Shown here: positions 28,336 through 36,890 of the stretch, in pieces
How the letters are laid out: every line of letters begins with the position of its first letter
Position numbering within the stretch: position 1 is the stretch's first letter
Origin: Streptomyces uncialis
GTDB taxonomy: Bacteria; Actinomycetota; Actinomycetes; Streptomycetales; Streptomycetaceae
Length of the DNA stretch: 64,000 nucleotides
NCBI RefSeq assembly: GCF_036250755.1
Contig: NZ_CP109583.1
Coordinates: 7,045,501-7,109,500, forward strand
Direction of reading: 5' to 3'
Translations under genes and position numbers: made by a program
The notes under the pieces: model-generated
Told to the model about the DNA's origin: nothing
Database searches by the model: none
Seen by the model: the letters and a program-made list of their open reading frames with translations, nothing else

Positions 28336-29229
28336 ATGTATCACACCTGGATGAGGTACTTCACCCCGAGCCCCCAGCACCACCGCCTCGGACTCGTCTG
28401 CCTCGGCGTCGGACTCCAGCACGGCACCCTCCCCACCGTCGGCCCCCGCACCCTCGACCACCATGTCGCCGTCGTCATCACCGCGGGCCGCGGCTGGTAC
28501 CGCAGCCCCGACGGCCGCCGCACCACCATCACCGCCCCCGCCCTGCTCTGGCTCACCCCCGGCGTCCCCCACCACTACGGACCCGACCCCGGCACCGGCT
28601 GGGACGAGAGCTTCGTCGACTTCTCCGGCCCCGCCACCACCACCTACACCGAACTCGGCTACATAGAACCCGAACGCCCCGTCGTCGCCCTCTCCGACCC
28701 CACCGGCCCCCGCACCGCCATCGGCCGCATCGCCCGCGCCGCCCGCCGCGGCAACCCCCTCCTCGAAGTGGAGACCGGCGCGGCCGTCCATGAACTCCTC
28801 GTCGCCCTGCGCCGCGCCCGCGCCGGTACGGCCCCCGACGGCCACCCCGTCCTCCAGGCCCTCGCCCGCGACGCGTTCCAATCGCTCTCCGTCGCCGAAC
28901 ACGCCGCCCGCCACGGAATGACCCCCGCCGAACTGCGCACCGCCGTCCGCCGCGCCGCCGGATGCAGCCCCAAGGACTACCTCCTCGGCATCCGCCTCGG
29001 CCGCGCCAAGGAACTCCTCGCCGCCACCGAACTTCCCGTCGCCTCCGTCGCCCGCCGCGTCGGCTACGACGACCCCGCCTACTTCTCCCGGCTCTTCACC
29101 CGCCGCGTCGGCATGGCACCCATCCGCTTCCGCGACCAGCAAGGACGCGCCGTACCCGGCGGCTGGTCCACCACCGTCCCCGACCCCGACGACCCCCCGA
29201 TCCTCCGGTCCGGCCGCCCCGTAGGGTGA
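28336..29229 (+). CDS. AraC-family transcriptional regulator
   Basis: 297-residue regulator starting MYHTWMRYFTPSPQHH (ATG at 28336 after GGGGAGAAAG; upstream in-frame ATGs are less well placed). The N-terminal half is an AraC-type cupin sensor (DHHVAVVITAGRGWYRSPDGRR, then LLWLTPGVPHHYGPDPG). The C-terminal half holds two HTH motifs: FQSLSVAEHAARHGMTPAEL with AAGCSPKDYLLGIRLGRAKELL, and LPVASVARRVGYDDPAYFSRLFTRRVGMAP. Likely a galactoside- or sugar-responsive activator of the divergent GH35 gene. Chorismate mutase starts 6 bases after its stop. Confidence 0.9.
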   Translation: MYHTWMRYFTPSPQHHRLGLVCLGVGLQHGTLPTVGPRTLDHHVAVVITAGRGWYRSPDGRRTTITAPALLWLTPGVPHHYGPDPGTGWDESFVDFSGPATTTYTELGYIEPERPVVALSDPTGPRTAIGRIARAARRGNPLLEVETGAAVHELLVALRRARAGTAPDGHPVLQALARDAFQSLSVAEHAARHGMTPAELRTAVRRAAGCSPKDYLLGIRLGRAKELLAATELPVASVARRVGYDDPAYFSRLFTRRVGMAPIRFRDQQGRAVPGGWSTTVPDPDDPPILRSGRPVG

Positions 29230-29235
29230 TCCACC

Positions 29236-29577
29236 ATGACCCCCAGCGACACCTACAACGCCACCGGCACGGGTCCCGGCTCCGTCGACCCCGCGGTCCG
29301 AGCCGAACTCGTCCGCCTCCGCGAAAGCATCGACAACATCGACGCCGCCGTCGTCCATATGCTCGCGGAACGCTTCAAATGCACCCAGCAGGTCGGCCAC
29401 CTCAAGGCCGCCCACCGACTGCCCCCCGCCGACCCCGGCCGCGAAGCCGACCAGATCGCCCGGCTCCGCACCCTCGCGGAGAACGCCAAACTCGACCCCG
29501 CGTTCGCCGAGAAGCTCCTGAACTTCATCATCGCCGAGGTGATCCGCCACCACGAGCAGATCGCCGACGCCCGCTGA
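29236..29577 (+). CDS. Chorismate mutase, AroQ class
   Basis: 113-residue all-helical AroQ-type chorismate mutase (chorismate to prephenate, for Phe and Tyr). Seen: LVRLRESIDNIDAAVVHMLAERFKCTQQVGHLKAAHRLPPADPGRE (read in parts), with the Arg, Lys and Asp/Glu residues of the active site, and helix 3 LNFIIAEVIRHHEQI. No signal peptide or fused domain, so the cytosolic monofunctional type. TAGGGT (29222-29227) lies 8 bases before the ATG and there is no Shine-Dalgarno, so the mRNA may be leaderless. It shares direction with the AraC gene by proximity only. Confidence 0.93.
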   Translation: MTPSDTYNATGTGPGSVDPAVRAELVRLRESIDNIDAAVVHMLAERFKCTQQVGHLKAAHRLPPADPGREADQIARLRTLAENAKLDPAFAEKLLNFIIAEVIRHHEQIADAR

Positions 29578-30027
29578 ACACCACACGGGCCGCCCGCACC
29601 TGACCCCCGCGCCCGGCCCGCCCGCCGACCGCCGCCCACCCGCACCGGCCACCGGCACACCGGCTTCCCCCGCCCCCGCACCCCAGGGGCGGGCCCCACG
29701 GGCCCCGCCGACGAACGGGTCCCCGGCCCACCCACCCCACCCGGCCCGGGCCCCGCGAGCACCGGCCCCGCGAGCACCGGCCCCGCGAGCCCCCGCTCCC
29801 GCGAGCCCCCGGCCCCGCGAGCCCCCGGCCCCGCGAGCACCCGCTCCCGCGTGCCCCCCGGCCCCGCGCGCAGCCGTTCCCCGCCCGCCGGAACAGCCGC
29901 CCCCCGAGCCCCCGCACCCGCTCCACCACCACACAGCGACCGCACCGCGCCCGCACAAGTGCACAGACCGGCCCGGACAGGACACCGCCCCTGTGCCCGG
30001 CGCCCCGCATCATGCAGCATGAGCAGC
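29578..30027. repeat. Low-complexity spacer with CCCCGCGAGC tandem repeats
   Basis: 450 bases without a gene. From about 29750 to 29868 the sequence is an imperfect tandem array of roughly 15-base units (CCCCGCGAGCACCGG, CCCCGCGAGCCCCCG and variants, about eight units). The rest is C-rich on the plus strand with no believable codon pattern. Open frames across it on either strand are low-complexity translations (GAGGS/ARGAGG). Confidence 0.65.
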
Positions 30028-32514
30028 ATGTCCGTACTCACGCGCGACGAAGCGCACCGCCGAGCCCAGCTCCTCGACGTCCAGCACTACACCGTCGACC
30101 TAGACCTCACCACCGGCGACGAGACCTTCACCTCCCGCACGGTCATCCGCTTCACCTCCCGCGCGGACGCGGACACCTTCGTGGAACTCAAGCCCACCGC
30201 ACTGCACACCGCCACCCTCGACGGCGAACCCCTCGACCCCGCCACCCTCACCGACAACCGACTACCCCTCACCCTCACCACCGGCCCCCACGAACTCACC
30301 CTCACCAGCACCATGCGCTACAGCCGCACCGGCGAAGGCATGCACCGCTTCACCGACCCCACCGACGGCGAGACCTACGTCTACACCCAGCTCTTCCTCG
30401 ACGACGTCCAGCGCGTCTTCCCCGCCTTCGACCAGCCCGACCTCAAAGCCACCTTCGACGTCACCGTCACCGCCCCCGACGACTGGACCGTCCTCGCCAA
30501 CAGCACCACCACCCGGGACACCGACGGCCGCTGGACCGCCGCCACCACCCCCCGGATCTCCACCTATCTCGTCGCCGTCGCCGCGGGCCCCTGGCACACC
30601 GTCCGCACCGAACACCGCGGCATCCCCTTCGGCATCCACTGCCGCCGCTCCCTCGCCCCCTACCTCGACACCGACGCCGACGAGATCCTCGACCTCACCA
30701 CCGCCCTCTACGACCGCTACCACGAGAAATTCGAGGAACCGTACCCCTTCGACTCCTACGACCAGGCATTCGTCCCCGAATTCAACGCCGGCGCCATGGA
30801 GAACCCCGGACTCGTCACCTTCCGCGACGAATTCGTCTACCGCTCCGCCGTCACCGAAACCGAACGCCAGACCCGCGCCATGGTCATCGCCCATGAAATG
30901 GCCCATATGTGGTTCGGCGACCTCGTCACCCTCACATGGTGGGACGACATCTGGCTCAACGAGTCCTTCGCCGAATACATGGGCTACCAGACCCTCACCG
31001 AATGCACCCGCTTCACCGACACCTGGGTCGACTTCGGCGTCGCCCGCAAAGCCTGGGGATACGACGCCGACCAGCGCCCCACCACCCACCCCGTCGCCCC
31101 CGACGCCGTCGACGACACCGCCTCCGCCCTCCTCAACTTCGACGGCATCTCCTACGCCAAGGGCGCCTCGGCCCTGCGCCAACTCGTCGCCTGGCTCGGC
31201 GAGAAGGACTTCCTCAACGGCATCAACACCCACTTCGCCCGCCATAAATTCGCCAACGCCACCCTCACCGACTTCCTCGACTCCCTCGCGAGCGCCACCG
31301 AACGCGACGTCCACACCTGGGCCGACAGCTGGCTCCGCACCACCGGCGTCGACACCCTCACCACCGGCATCACCGCCAAACCCGGCACCTGGACCCTCAC
31401 CACCACCCACCACGGCACCCGCCCCCACCGCATCACCACCGGCGTCTACGACCGCGACCTCAACGACCCCCGCGCCCTCGTCCTGCGCGAACGCCTCGAC
31501 ACCGACATCCCCCACACCGGCCCCACCACCCCCCGCACCGGCGTACGCCCCGCCCTGGTCCTCCCCAACGACCAGGACCACACCTACGCCAAACTCCGCC
31601 TCGACCCCCAGTCCCGGGAAACCGCCCTCAGCCACCTCTCCGGCATCCCCGACCCCCTCGCCCGCGCCGTCGTCTGGAACACCCTGCGCGACATGGTCCG
31701 CGACGGCGACCTCGACCCCACCACCTACCTCACCACCGCCGAGACCCACCTCCCCGACGAAACCGACCTCGCCCTCACCCAGGGCGTCCTGACCTTCGCC
31801 GCCACCCACATCACCGACCGCTACCTCACCCCCCGGCAACGCCCCGAAGCCCTCACCACCCTCACCAACCTCACCCGCGCCCTCATCCGCCGCACCGAGG
31901 ACGGCGAACACCCCGGGCTGCGCCTCGTCGCCGTACGCCACTACATCTCGGCCGCCGCCCACCCCGACACCATCAGCGACTGGCTCACCGACGGCACCGC
32001 CCCCGGCGGACCCGAACTCGACCCCGAACTCCGCTGGCGCATCCTCCACCGGCTCGCCGTCCTCGGCGCCACCGACACCACCGCCATCGACACCGAACTC
32101 GCCCGCGACCCCAGCGCCACCGGCCAGGAAGGCGCCGCGCGCTGCCGCGCCGCCCTGCCCGACCCCGAAGCCAAGAGCGCCGCCTGGAACGCCCTCTTCC
32201 ACCCCGACGACCCGCTCTCCAACTACCTCTTCACCGCCACCGCACAAGGCTTCTGGCAACCCGAACAGGCAGACCTCACCGCCGAGTACATCCCCCGCTA
32301 CTTCACCGAGGCCGTCACCGTCGCCGCCCGCCGGGGCCCCGCCATCGCCGCCGCCATCGGCCACCACGGATTCCCCGCCCACGCCGTCGACGCCACCACC
32401 CTCACCCTCGGCCGCGCCGCCCTCGACGACCCCGGCACCACCCCCGCGCTCCACCGCAGGCTCGCCGACCAGCTCGACGACCTCGCCCGCGCCCTGCGCG
32501 TCCGCACCACCTGA
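30028..32514 (+). CDS. pepN: Aminopeptidase N, M1 family
   Basis: 828-residue cytosolic zinc aminopeptidase that trims N-terminal residues from peptides. Motifs: FDQPDLKATFDVTVTAP, FNAGAMENPGLVTFRDE (GAMEN exopeptidase loop), VIAHEMAHMWFGDLVTLTWW and NESFAEYMGY (HExxH-18-E zinc site). The C-terminal ERAP1-like helical domain ends with ALHRRLADQLDDLARALRVR. Two close ATGs are possible (30019 and 30028); MSVLTRDEA is the usual beginning, hence 30028. Codons end almost uniformly in C, part of a local strand skew. Confidence 0.95.
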   Translation: MSVLTRDEAHRRAQLLDVQHYTVDLDLTTGDETFTSRTVIRFTSRADADTFVELKPTALHTATLDGEPLDPATLTDNRLPLTLTTGPHELTLTSTMRYSRTGEGMHRFTDPTDGETYVYTQLFLDDVQRVFPAFDQPDLKATFDVTVTAPDDWTVLANSTTTRDTDGRWTAATTPRISTYLVAVAAGPWHTVRTEHRGIPFGIHCRRSLAPYLDTDADEILDLTTALYDRYHEKFEEPYPFDSYDQAFVPEFNAGAMENPGLVTFRDEFVYRSAVTETERQTRAMVIAHEMAHMWFGDLVTLTWWDDIWLNESFAEYMGYQTLTECTRFTDTWVDFGVARKAWGYDADQRPTTHPVAPDAVDDTASALLNFDGISYAKGASALRQLVAWLGEKDFLNGINTHFARHKFANATLTDFLDSLASATERDVHTWADSWLRTTGVDTLTTGITAKPGTWTLTTTHHGTRPHRITTGVYDRDLNDPRALVLRERLDTDIPHTGPTTPRTGVRPALVLPNDQDHTYAKLRLDPQSRETALSHLSGIPDPLARAVVWNTLRDMVRDGDLDPTTYLTTAETHLPDETDLALTQGVLTFAATHITDRYLTPRQRPEALTTLTNLTRALIRRTEDGEHPGLRLVAVRHYISAAAHPDTISDWLTDGTAPGGPELDPELRWRILHRLAVLGATDTTAIDTELARDPSATGQEGAARCRAALPDPEAKSAAWNALFHPDDPLSNYLFTATAQGFWQPEQADLTAEYIPRYFTEAVTVAARRGPAIAAAIGHHGFPAHAVDATTLTLGRAALDDPGTTPALHRRLADQLDDLARALRVRTT

Positions 32515-32540
32515 CCCACCACCAGCACACCCCACCCACA

Positions 32541-32577
32541 CGGCGGGGGGACCGGGCCCACGCCCGTCCCCCCGCCG
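32541..32577 (+). terminator. pepN terminator
   Basis: CGGCGGGGGGAC (32541-32552) pairs perfectly with GTCCCCCCGCCG (32566-32577), followed by TAACTCTTCGCCGTAACTCTT, a T-rich stretch containing a direct repeat. Confidence 0.75.
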
Positions 32578-32701
32578 TAACTCTTCGCCGTAACTCTTTC
32601 GGGTCCCAAACCCACAGAACCCCACCCCTTCCACACCCCGCCGGTCACCCTGAGGATTTCCGCCCCCCACCCCCCTGAACAGGTGGAAGGACCCGCCCCC
32701 G

Positions 32702-34132
32702 ATGACCCCCCACCCCCACATCCCCGCACCCCGCCAGGCATCCGACACCCCCCGCGACCTCATCGGTATCGGCATCGGGCCCTTCAACCTCTCCCTGGCC
32801 GCCCTCGCCCACCCCCTCACCACCCTCGACACCGCCTTCTACGACGAGCACCCCGCCTTCCACTGGCACCCCGGCCTCCTCATCGAAGGGGCCACCCTCC
32901 AAGTCCCCTTCCTCGCCGACCTCGTCACCCTCGCCGACCCCACCAGCCCCTGGAGCTTCCTCAACTACCTCCGCACCCGCGAACGCCTCTACCCCTTCTA
33001 CTTCGCCGAGCGCTTCCACACCCACCGCACCGAATACGACGCCTACTGCCGCTGGGTCAGCGACAACCTCCCCGCACTCCACTTCGACCACCACATCGAC
33101 GCCGTCCACTGGAACCCCGAACGCGCCCTCTACGAAGTCGACTACACCCGCCGCGACCCCCACACCGACACCGGAACCCCCGGCCGCTCCTACGCCAGGA
33201 ACATCGCCCTCGGCATCGGCACCGCCCCCCACGTCCCCGAAGCCCTCCGCCCCCTCGCCGACACCCCCACCGCCCCCGTCCACCACGCCGCCGACTACCT
33301 CACCCACCGCGCCCGCATCCTCGCCGCCGACCACATCACCGTCATCGGCTCAGGCCAGTCCGGCGCCGAGATCTATCTGGACCTGCTGCGCCACCGGCCC
33401 CCCGGCCGCGAACGGCTCCACTGGCTCGCCCGCACCCCCGCCTTCGCCCCCATGGAGTACTCCAGACTCGGCCTCGAACACTTCACCCCCGACTACACCC
33501 GGTACTTCCACCACCTCACCCAGACCACCCGCGACACCCTCGTCCCGCAGCAATGGCAACTCCACAAAGGCATCGACGCCGACACCATGACCGCCATCCA
33601 CGAAGAGCTCTACCGCCGCACCCTGCACGGCGGCTGGCCCGACACCGTCCTCACCCCCGGGGTCACCGTCCGCACGGCCGGCCGGATCGCCACCACCCAG
33701 GTCGAACTCCACCTCGAACACGCCCAGCAGAACACCCGCAGCCGCCTCACCACCGACGCCGTCGTCCTCGCCACCGGCTACCGCGAACGCCCCCTCACCA
33801 CCCTCCTCGCCGGACTCACCCCCTACCTCCGCCACGACACCGCCGGCCGCCCCCGCGTCGACCACCACCAACGCCTCGTCCTCGACCCCGCCATCAGCGA
33901 CACCGGACACCACATCTACGTCCAGAACGCCGAACACCACACCCACGGGGTCGGCACCCCCGACCTCGGGCTCTCCGCCTGGCGCAGCGCCACCATCCTC
34001 AACGCCCTCACCGGCAAGAACCCCTACCCCCTCCCCACCCGCACCGCCTTCACCACCTTCGGCCTCACCCCGCACCCCACCGCGACCCCCGCCCCCGGCC
34101 ACCGGCTCACCCCCCTCGCCGAACCCCGCTGA
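32702..34132 (+). CDS. Lysine/ornithine N-monooxygenase (SidA/IucD/PvdA family)
   Basis: 476-residue FAD/NADPH N-hydroxylase. FAD motif LIGIGIGPFNLSLAAL (residues about 20-35); LQVPFLADLVTLADPTSPWSFLNYL is the family core; NADPH motif ITVIGSGQSGAEIYLDLL; and DAVVLATGYRERPLTTLL is the C-terminal substrate motif. Such enzymes hydroxylate the side-chain amine of Lys, Orn, cadaverine or putrescine as the first step of hydroxamate siderophore synthesis. No NRPS, NIS synthetase, acyltransferase or siderophore transporter is nearby, so it is an orphan whose product would have to be used elsewhere. No IdeR/DmdR iron box was recognised upstream. Confidence 0.9.
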   Translation: MTPHPHIPAPRQASDTPRDLIGIGIGPFNLSLAALAHPLTTLDTAFYDEHPAFHWHPGLLIEGATLQVPFLADLVTLADPTSPWSFLNYLRTRERLYPFYFAERFHTHRTEYDAYCRWVSDNLPALHFDHHIDAVHWNPERALYEVDYTRRDPHTDTGTPGRSYARNIALGIGTAPHVPEALRPLADTPTAPVHHAADYLTHRARILAADHITVIGSGQSGAEIYLDLLRHRPPGRERLHWLARTPAFAPMEYSRLGLEHFTPDYTRYFHHLTQTTRDTLVPQQWQLHKGIDADTMTAIHEELYRRTLHGGWPDTVLTPGVTVRTAGRIATTQVELHLEHAQQNTRSRLTTDAVVLATGYRERPLTTLLAGLTPYLRHDTAGRPRVDHHQRLVLDPAISDTGHHIYVQNAEHHTHGVGTPDLGLSAWRSATILNALTGKNPYPLPTRTAFTTFGLTPHPTATPAPGHRLTPLAEPR

Positions 34133-34353
34133 CCCACCATCACCCCCACCGGCCACCACCGATCACCCCACAGTCACCCACCCGTCACACCACTACCGAG
34201 CGTGCCCACCCCAGCGCACCCAGCCCGCGGAAATTGCTCATCAGAGCACCCCCGTGCACAATTCAACACTTGTTAAAAACCCCTCATGCAAAGGATGTTG
34301 AGTAGTCACCACAACCCAATTCCCTACCCACCGGTAAGCCCTACGCTCGAAAC

Positions 34354-35784
34354 ATGCGCCGAGCAAAAATCGTCTGTACCCTGGGCCCCGCAACCGACTC
34401 ATACGACCAGATCAAGGCACTGGTCGAAGCCGGGATGGACGTAGCCCGCTTCAACCTCAGCCACGGCGACTACGCCGACCACGAGGAGCGCTACCAGCGC
34501 GTCCGCAAGGCATCCGAGGAAACCGGCCGCAGCGTCGGAATGCTCGCCGACCTTCAAGGCCCGAAGATCCGGCTCGGCCGTTTCACCGAAGGCCCCGTAC
34601 TCCTTGAACGCGGCGACACCTTCACCATCACCGTCGAGGACGGCGCCCCCGGCGACCGCCACATCTGCGGCACTACCTACAGTGGCCTCGCCGCCGACGT
34701 CACCCCCGGCGAACACATCCTCATCGACGACGGCAAAGTCACCCTCAAGGTCACCGAGGTCGACGGCCCCCGCGTCCGCACCACCGTCATCGAAGGCGGC
34801 ATGGTCTCCGACCACAAGGGACTCAACCTCCCCGGGGTCGCCGTCTCCGTCCCCGCCCTCTCCACCAAGGACCAGGACGACCTCCGCTGGGCCCTGCGCA
34901 CCGGCTTCGACGTCATCGCGCTCTCCTTCGTGCGCAGCGGGAACGACATCAAGGACGTCCACCGCATCATGAAGGAGGAAGGCCGCCGCCTTCCCGTCAT
35001 CGCCAAGGTCGAAAAACCCCAGGCGGTCGACAACATCGAGGACATCGTCGCCGCGTTCGACGGCATCATGGTCGCCCGCGGCGACCTCGGCGTCGAAATG
35101 CCCCTGGAACAGGTCCCCCTCGTCCAGAAGCGCGCCGTCAAACTCGCCAAGCGCAACGCCAAACCCGTCATCGTCGCCACCCAGATGCTCGACTCGATGA
35201 TCGAGAACTCCCGCCCCACCCGCGCCGAGGCCTCCGACGTCGCCAACGCCGTCATCGACGGCACCGACGCCGTCATGCTCTCCGGCGAGACCAGCGTCGG
35301 GAAATACCCCGTCGAAACCGTCCGCACCATGGCGCGCATCGTCGAAGCCGCCGAGGAGGACATCCTCTCCAAGGGCCTCCCGCCCCTCACCGAACTCAAC
35401 AAGCCCCGCACCCAGGGCGGCGCCGTCGCCCGCGCCGCCGCCGAGATGGGCGACTTCCTCGGCGCCAAGTTCCTCGTCGCCTTCACCCAGTCCGGCGACA
35501 CCGTCAAACGGCTCTCCCGCTACCGCTCACCCATCCCCCTCCTCGCCTTCACCCCCGACCCCGAGACCCGCTCCCAGCTCAACCTCACCTGGGGCGTCGA
35601 AACCTTCCTCGGCCCCCACGTCGACTCCACCGACGCGATGGTCGAACAGGTCAACGAACAGCTCCTGCGGATCGGCCGCTGCGAGAAGGGCGACATCGTC
35701 GTCATCACCGCCGGCTCCCCGCCCGGCGTCACCGGCTCCACCAACCTCGTCCGCGTCCACCACATCGGCGACACCCCGACCTGA
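34354..35784 (+). CDS. pyk: Pyruvate kinase
   Basis: 476-residue glycolytic enzyme (PEP + ADP to pyruvate + ATP). Seen: RRAKIVCTLGPATDSYDQI, GMDVARFNLSHGDY, ADLQGPKIRLGRF, VSVPALSTKDQDDLRWAL, the active-site stretch IMVARGDLGVEMP, PVIVATQMLDSMIENSRPTRAEASDVANAV and DAVMLSGETSVGKYPVETV (each in pieces), and the C-terminal allosteric domain to TNLVRVHHIGDTPT. There is no Shine-Dalgarno; TACGCT (34342-34347) sits 6 bases before the ATG, so a leaderless message is likely. The upstream 200 bases are unusually AT-rich. Confidence 0.96.
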   Translation: MRRAKIVCTLGPATDSYDQIKALVEAGMDVARFNLSHGDYADHEERYQRVRKASEETGRSVGMLADLQGPKIRLGRFTEGPVLLERGDTFTITVEDGAPGDRHICGTTYSGLAADVTPGEHILIDDGKVTLKVTEVDGPRVRTTVIEGGMVSDHKGLNLPGVAVSVPALSTKDQDDLRWALRTGFDVIALSFVRSGNDIKDVHRIMKEEGRRLPVIAKVEKPQAVDNIEDIVAAFDGIMVARGDLGVEMPLEQVPLVQKRAVKLAKRNAKPVIVATQMLDSMIENSRPTRAEASDVANAVIDGTDAVMLSGETSVGKYPVETVRTMARIVEAAEEDILSKGLPPLTELNKPRTQGGAVARAAAEMGDFLGAKFLVAFTQSGDTVKRLSRYRSPIPLLAFTPDPETRSQLNLTWGVETFLGPHVDSTDAMVEQVNEQLLRIGRCEKGDIVVITAGSPPGVTGSTNLVRVHHIGDTPT

Positions 35785-35803
35785 CCCACCCCGGAACAAC
35801 CCA

Positions 35804-35855
35804 GGGCCGAAGCGCGAAGCACCGAGGACAGGACGGTCCTTCAGTGCTTCGGCCC
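35804..35855 (+). terminator. pyk terminator overlapping the 3' end of the next gene
   Basis: GGGCCGAAGC (35804-35813) pairs with GCTTCGGCCC (35846-35855), with a nested AGGAC/GTCCT stem inside. The downstream arm is within the last codons of the opposing 35841-36629 gene, so the hairpin would end pyk transcription and is also part of that coding sequence. Confidence 0.65.
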
Positions 35856-36629
35856 GATGTGCAGATCCATGAGCGCGACGGACGCCTTGCGGGCGACGGA
35901 GATGTTGAACGGGTCGCTGCCGCGGGCAAGCACCGTCCACTCGACCCCGACGGCGTCGAGGGTGTCCGTGAGCAACCGCCGGATGTCGTCCGACTTGTTG
36001 GCGAAGAGGTAGCGCGGGTACTCGTACCGTTTCCGTATCCCTTGGACGAGGCGGATCGTCCAGTTGGTGATGCGGCAGCCGTCGGAGTGGATCAACCCTC
36101 GGATGAACTCCCAGGGGTGCGCGTCCACGATCGACTGCTGCCAGGGCTCCAGGGCGATGCGGCGCTCGTGCTTCCGTCCGGGTCCGTGCTGCGGGAAGAG
36201 GCAGTGCAGGTGCTTGGAGTAGACCTTGATGTTCTGACAGCCTTGTTTCCTCACTCGGCACACCGAGTTGTCCGGAAAGACGGCTTTCATTGCCCGCTCG
36301 CACTCATTCTTGAGTCCGGGCCAGTCATCGGCGCAGGTGATCATGAGATTCGGCACGCGGTGACCGGAGTAGTGGCTGATGTGGCCATCGCCGAGGTACA
36401 GGCCGAGCAGGTACGAGTACGCGGCTCTGTCCAGCGCGCGACCGTCGCAGCGGGGGCACTGGGCATCGGGCCTGCCGGGGCACTCGCCACGCTTGGCCCG
36501 GTCCATGTGCTTCCAGTAGCTGATCGTGCCCTTGGGGATGTTCAGCTCCCGGGCCACATCCGCGTTGCGGGCGCCGCCCCGCAGCAGGGGGACGGCCCTG
36601 TGTCGAATCGCTGTGTCGTGAACGTGCAT
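35841..36629 (-). CDS. HTH protein with LAGLIDADG-like homing endonuclease domain
   Basis: 262-residue protein (ATG at 36629, MHVHDTAIRHRAV; a GTG at 36647 is an alternative). N-terminal helix-turn-helix of the resolvase/sigma-4 type: PLLRGGARNADVARELNIPKGTISYWK (about 14-40). A small cysteine cluster follows (C50, C58, C61). Two LAGLIDADG-like motifs come next: YLLGLYLGDGH (73-83, Asp81) and FIRGLIHSDGC (175-185, Asp183), the layout of single-chain homing endonucleases. It is not inside an intron or intein but stands free, on the same strand as and just downstream of tRNA-Leu. In databases such genes are often called transcriptional regulators; function is inferred. Confidence 0.82.
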   Translation of the reverse strand: MHVHDTAIRHRAVPLLRGGARNADVARELNIPKGTISYWKHMDRAKRGECPGRPDAQCPRCDGRALDRAAYSYLLGLYLGDGHISHYSGHRVPNLMITCADDWPGLKNECERAMKAVFPDNSVCRVRKQGCQNIKVYSKHLHCLFPQHGPGRKHERRIALEPWQQSIVDAHPWEFIRGLIHSDGCRITNWTIRLVQGIRKRYEYPRYLFANKSDDIRRLLTDTLDAVGVEWTVLARGSDPFNISVARKASVALMDLHIGPKH

Positions 36630-36670
36630 ACGAACACTCTGCGTCACGAAGCGCTGCTCTGGGTAGCAAA

Positions 36671-36706
36671 GAAGCGGAAGTTCACGAGATCGTGAGCTTC
36701 CGCTTC
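36671..36706 (-). terminator. Terminator of tRNA-Leu
   Basis: GAAGCGGAAG (36671-36680) pairs with CTTCCGCTTC (36697-36706), extended by CACG/CGTG. Reading on the minus strand, the hairpin begins a few bases after the tRNA 3' end and is followed by TTTGCTACCC. Confidence 0.8.
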
Positions 36707-36708
36707 AG

Positions 36709-36795
36709 TGGTGCCGGGTGCGGGACTTGAACCCGCATGTCCTTTCGGACAGATGTGTTTGAGACATCCGCGTATGCCTATTCCGCCAACCCGGC
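36709..36795 (-). tRNA. tRNA-Leu (anticodon CAA)
   Basis: Minus-strand class II tRNA of 87 nt including an encoded CCA (36709-36711). Acceptor stem GCCGGGT (from 36795 inward) pairs with ACCCGGC. Anticodon stem GATGT/ACATC encloses loop CTCAAAC, anticodon CAA, reading UUG. A long variable arm (TGTCCGAAAGGACA) and T loop GGGTTCAAGTCCC follow. It is not the bldA tRNA, which reads UUA. A hairpin terminator follows it. Confidence 0.95.
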
Positions 36796-36890
36796 ATCAG
36801 TACCCCAGCAGCATACCGGGTCAGCGTACCCGCCCGCTGCTGGGTAGGCTGCGTATCCACGACAGCAGGCCCGTCATGAGGAGCCCCAAG

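Noticed and set aside
30262..32832. 856-residue minus-strand frame opposite pepN
   Set aside because: Gly/Val/Glu-rich shadow of the C-ending pepN codons.
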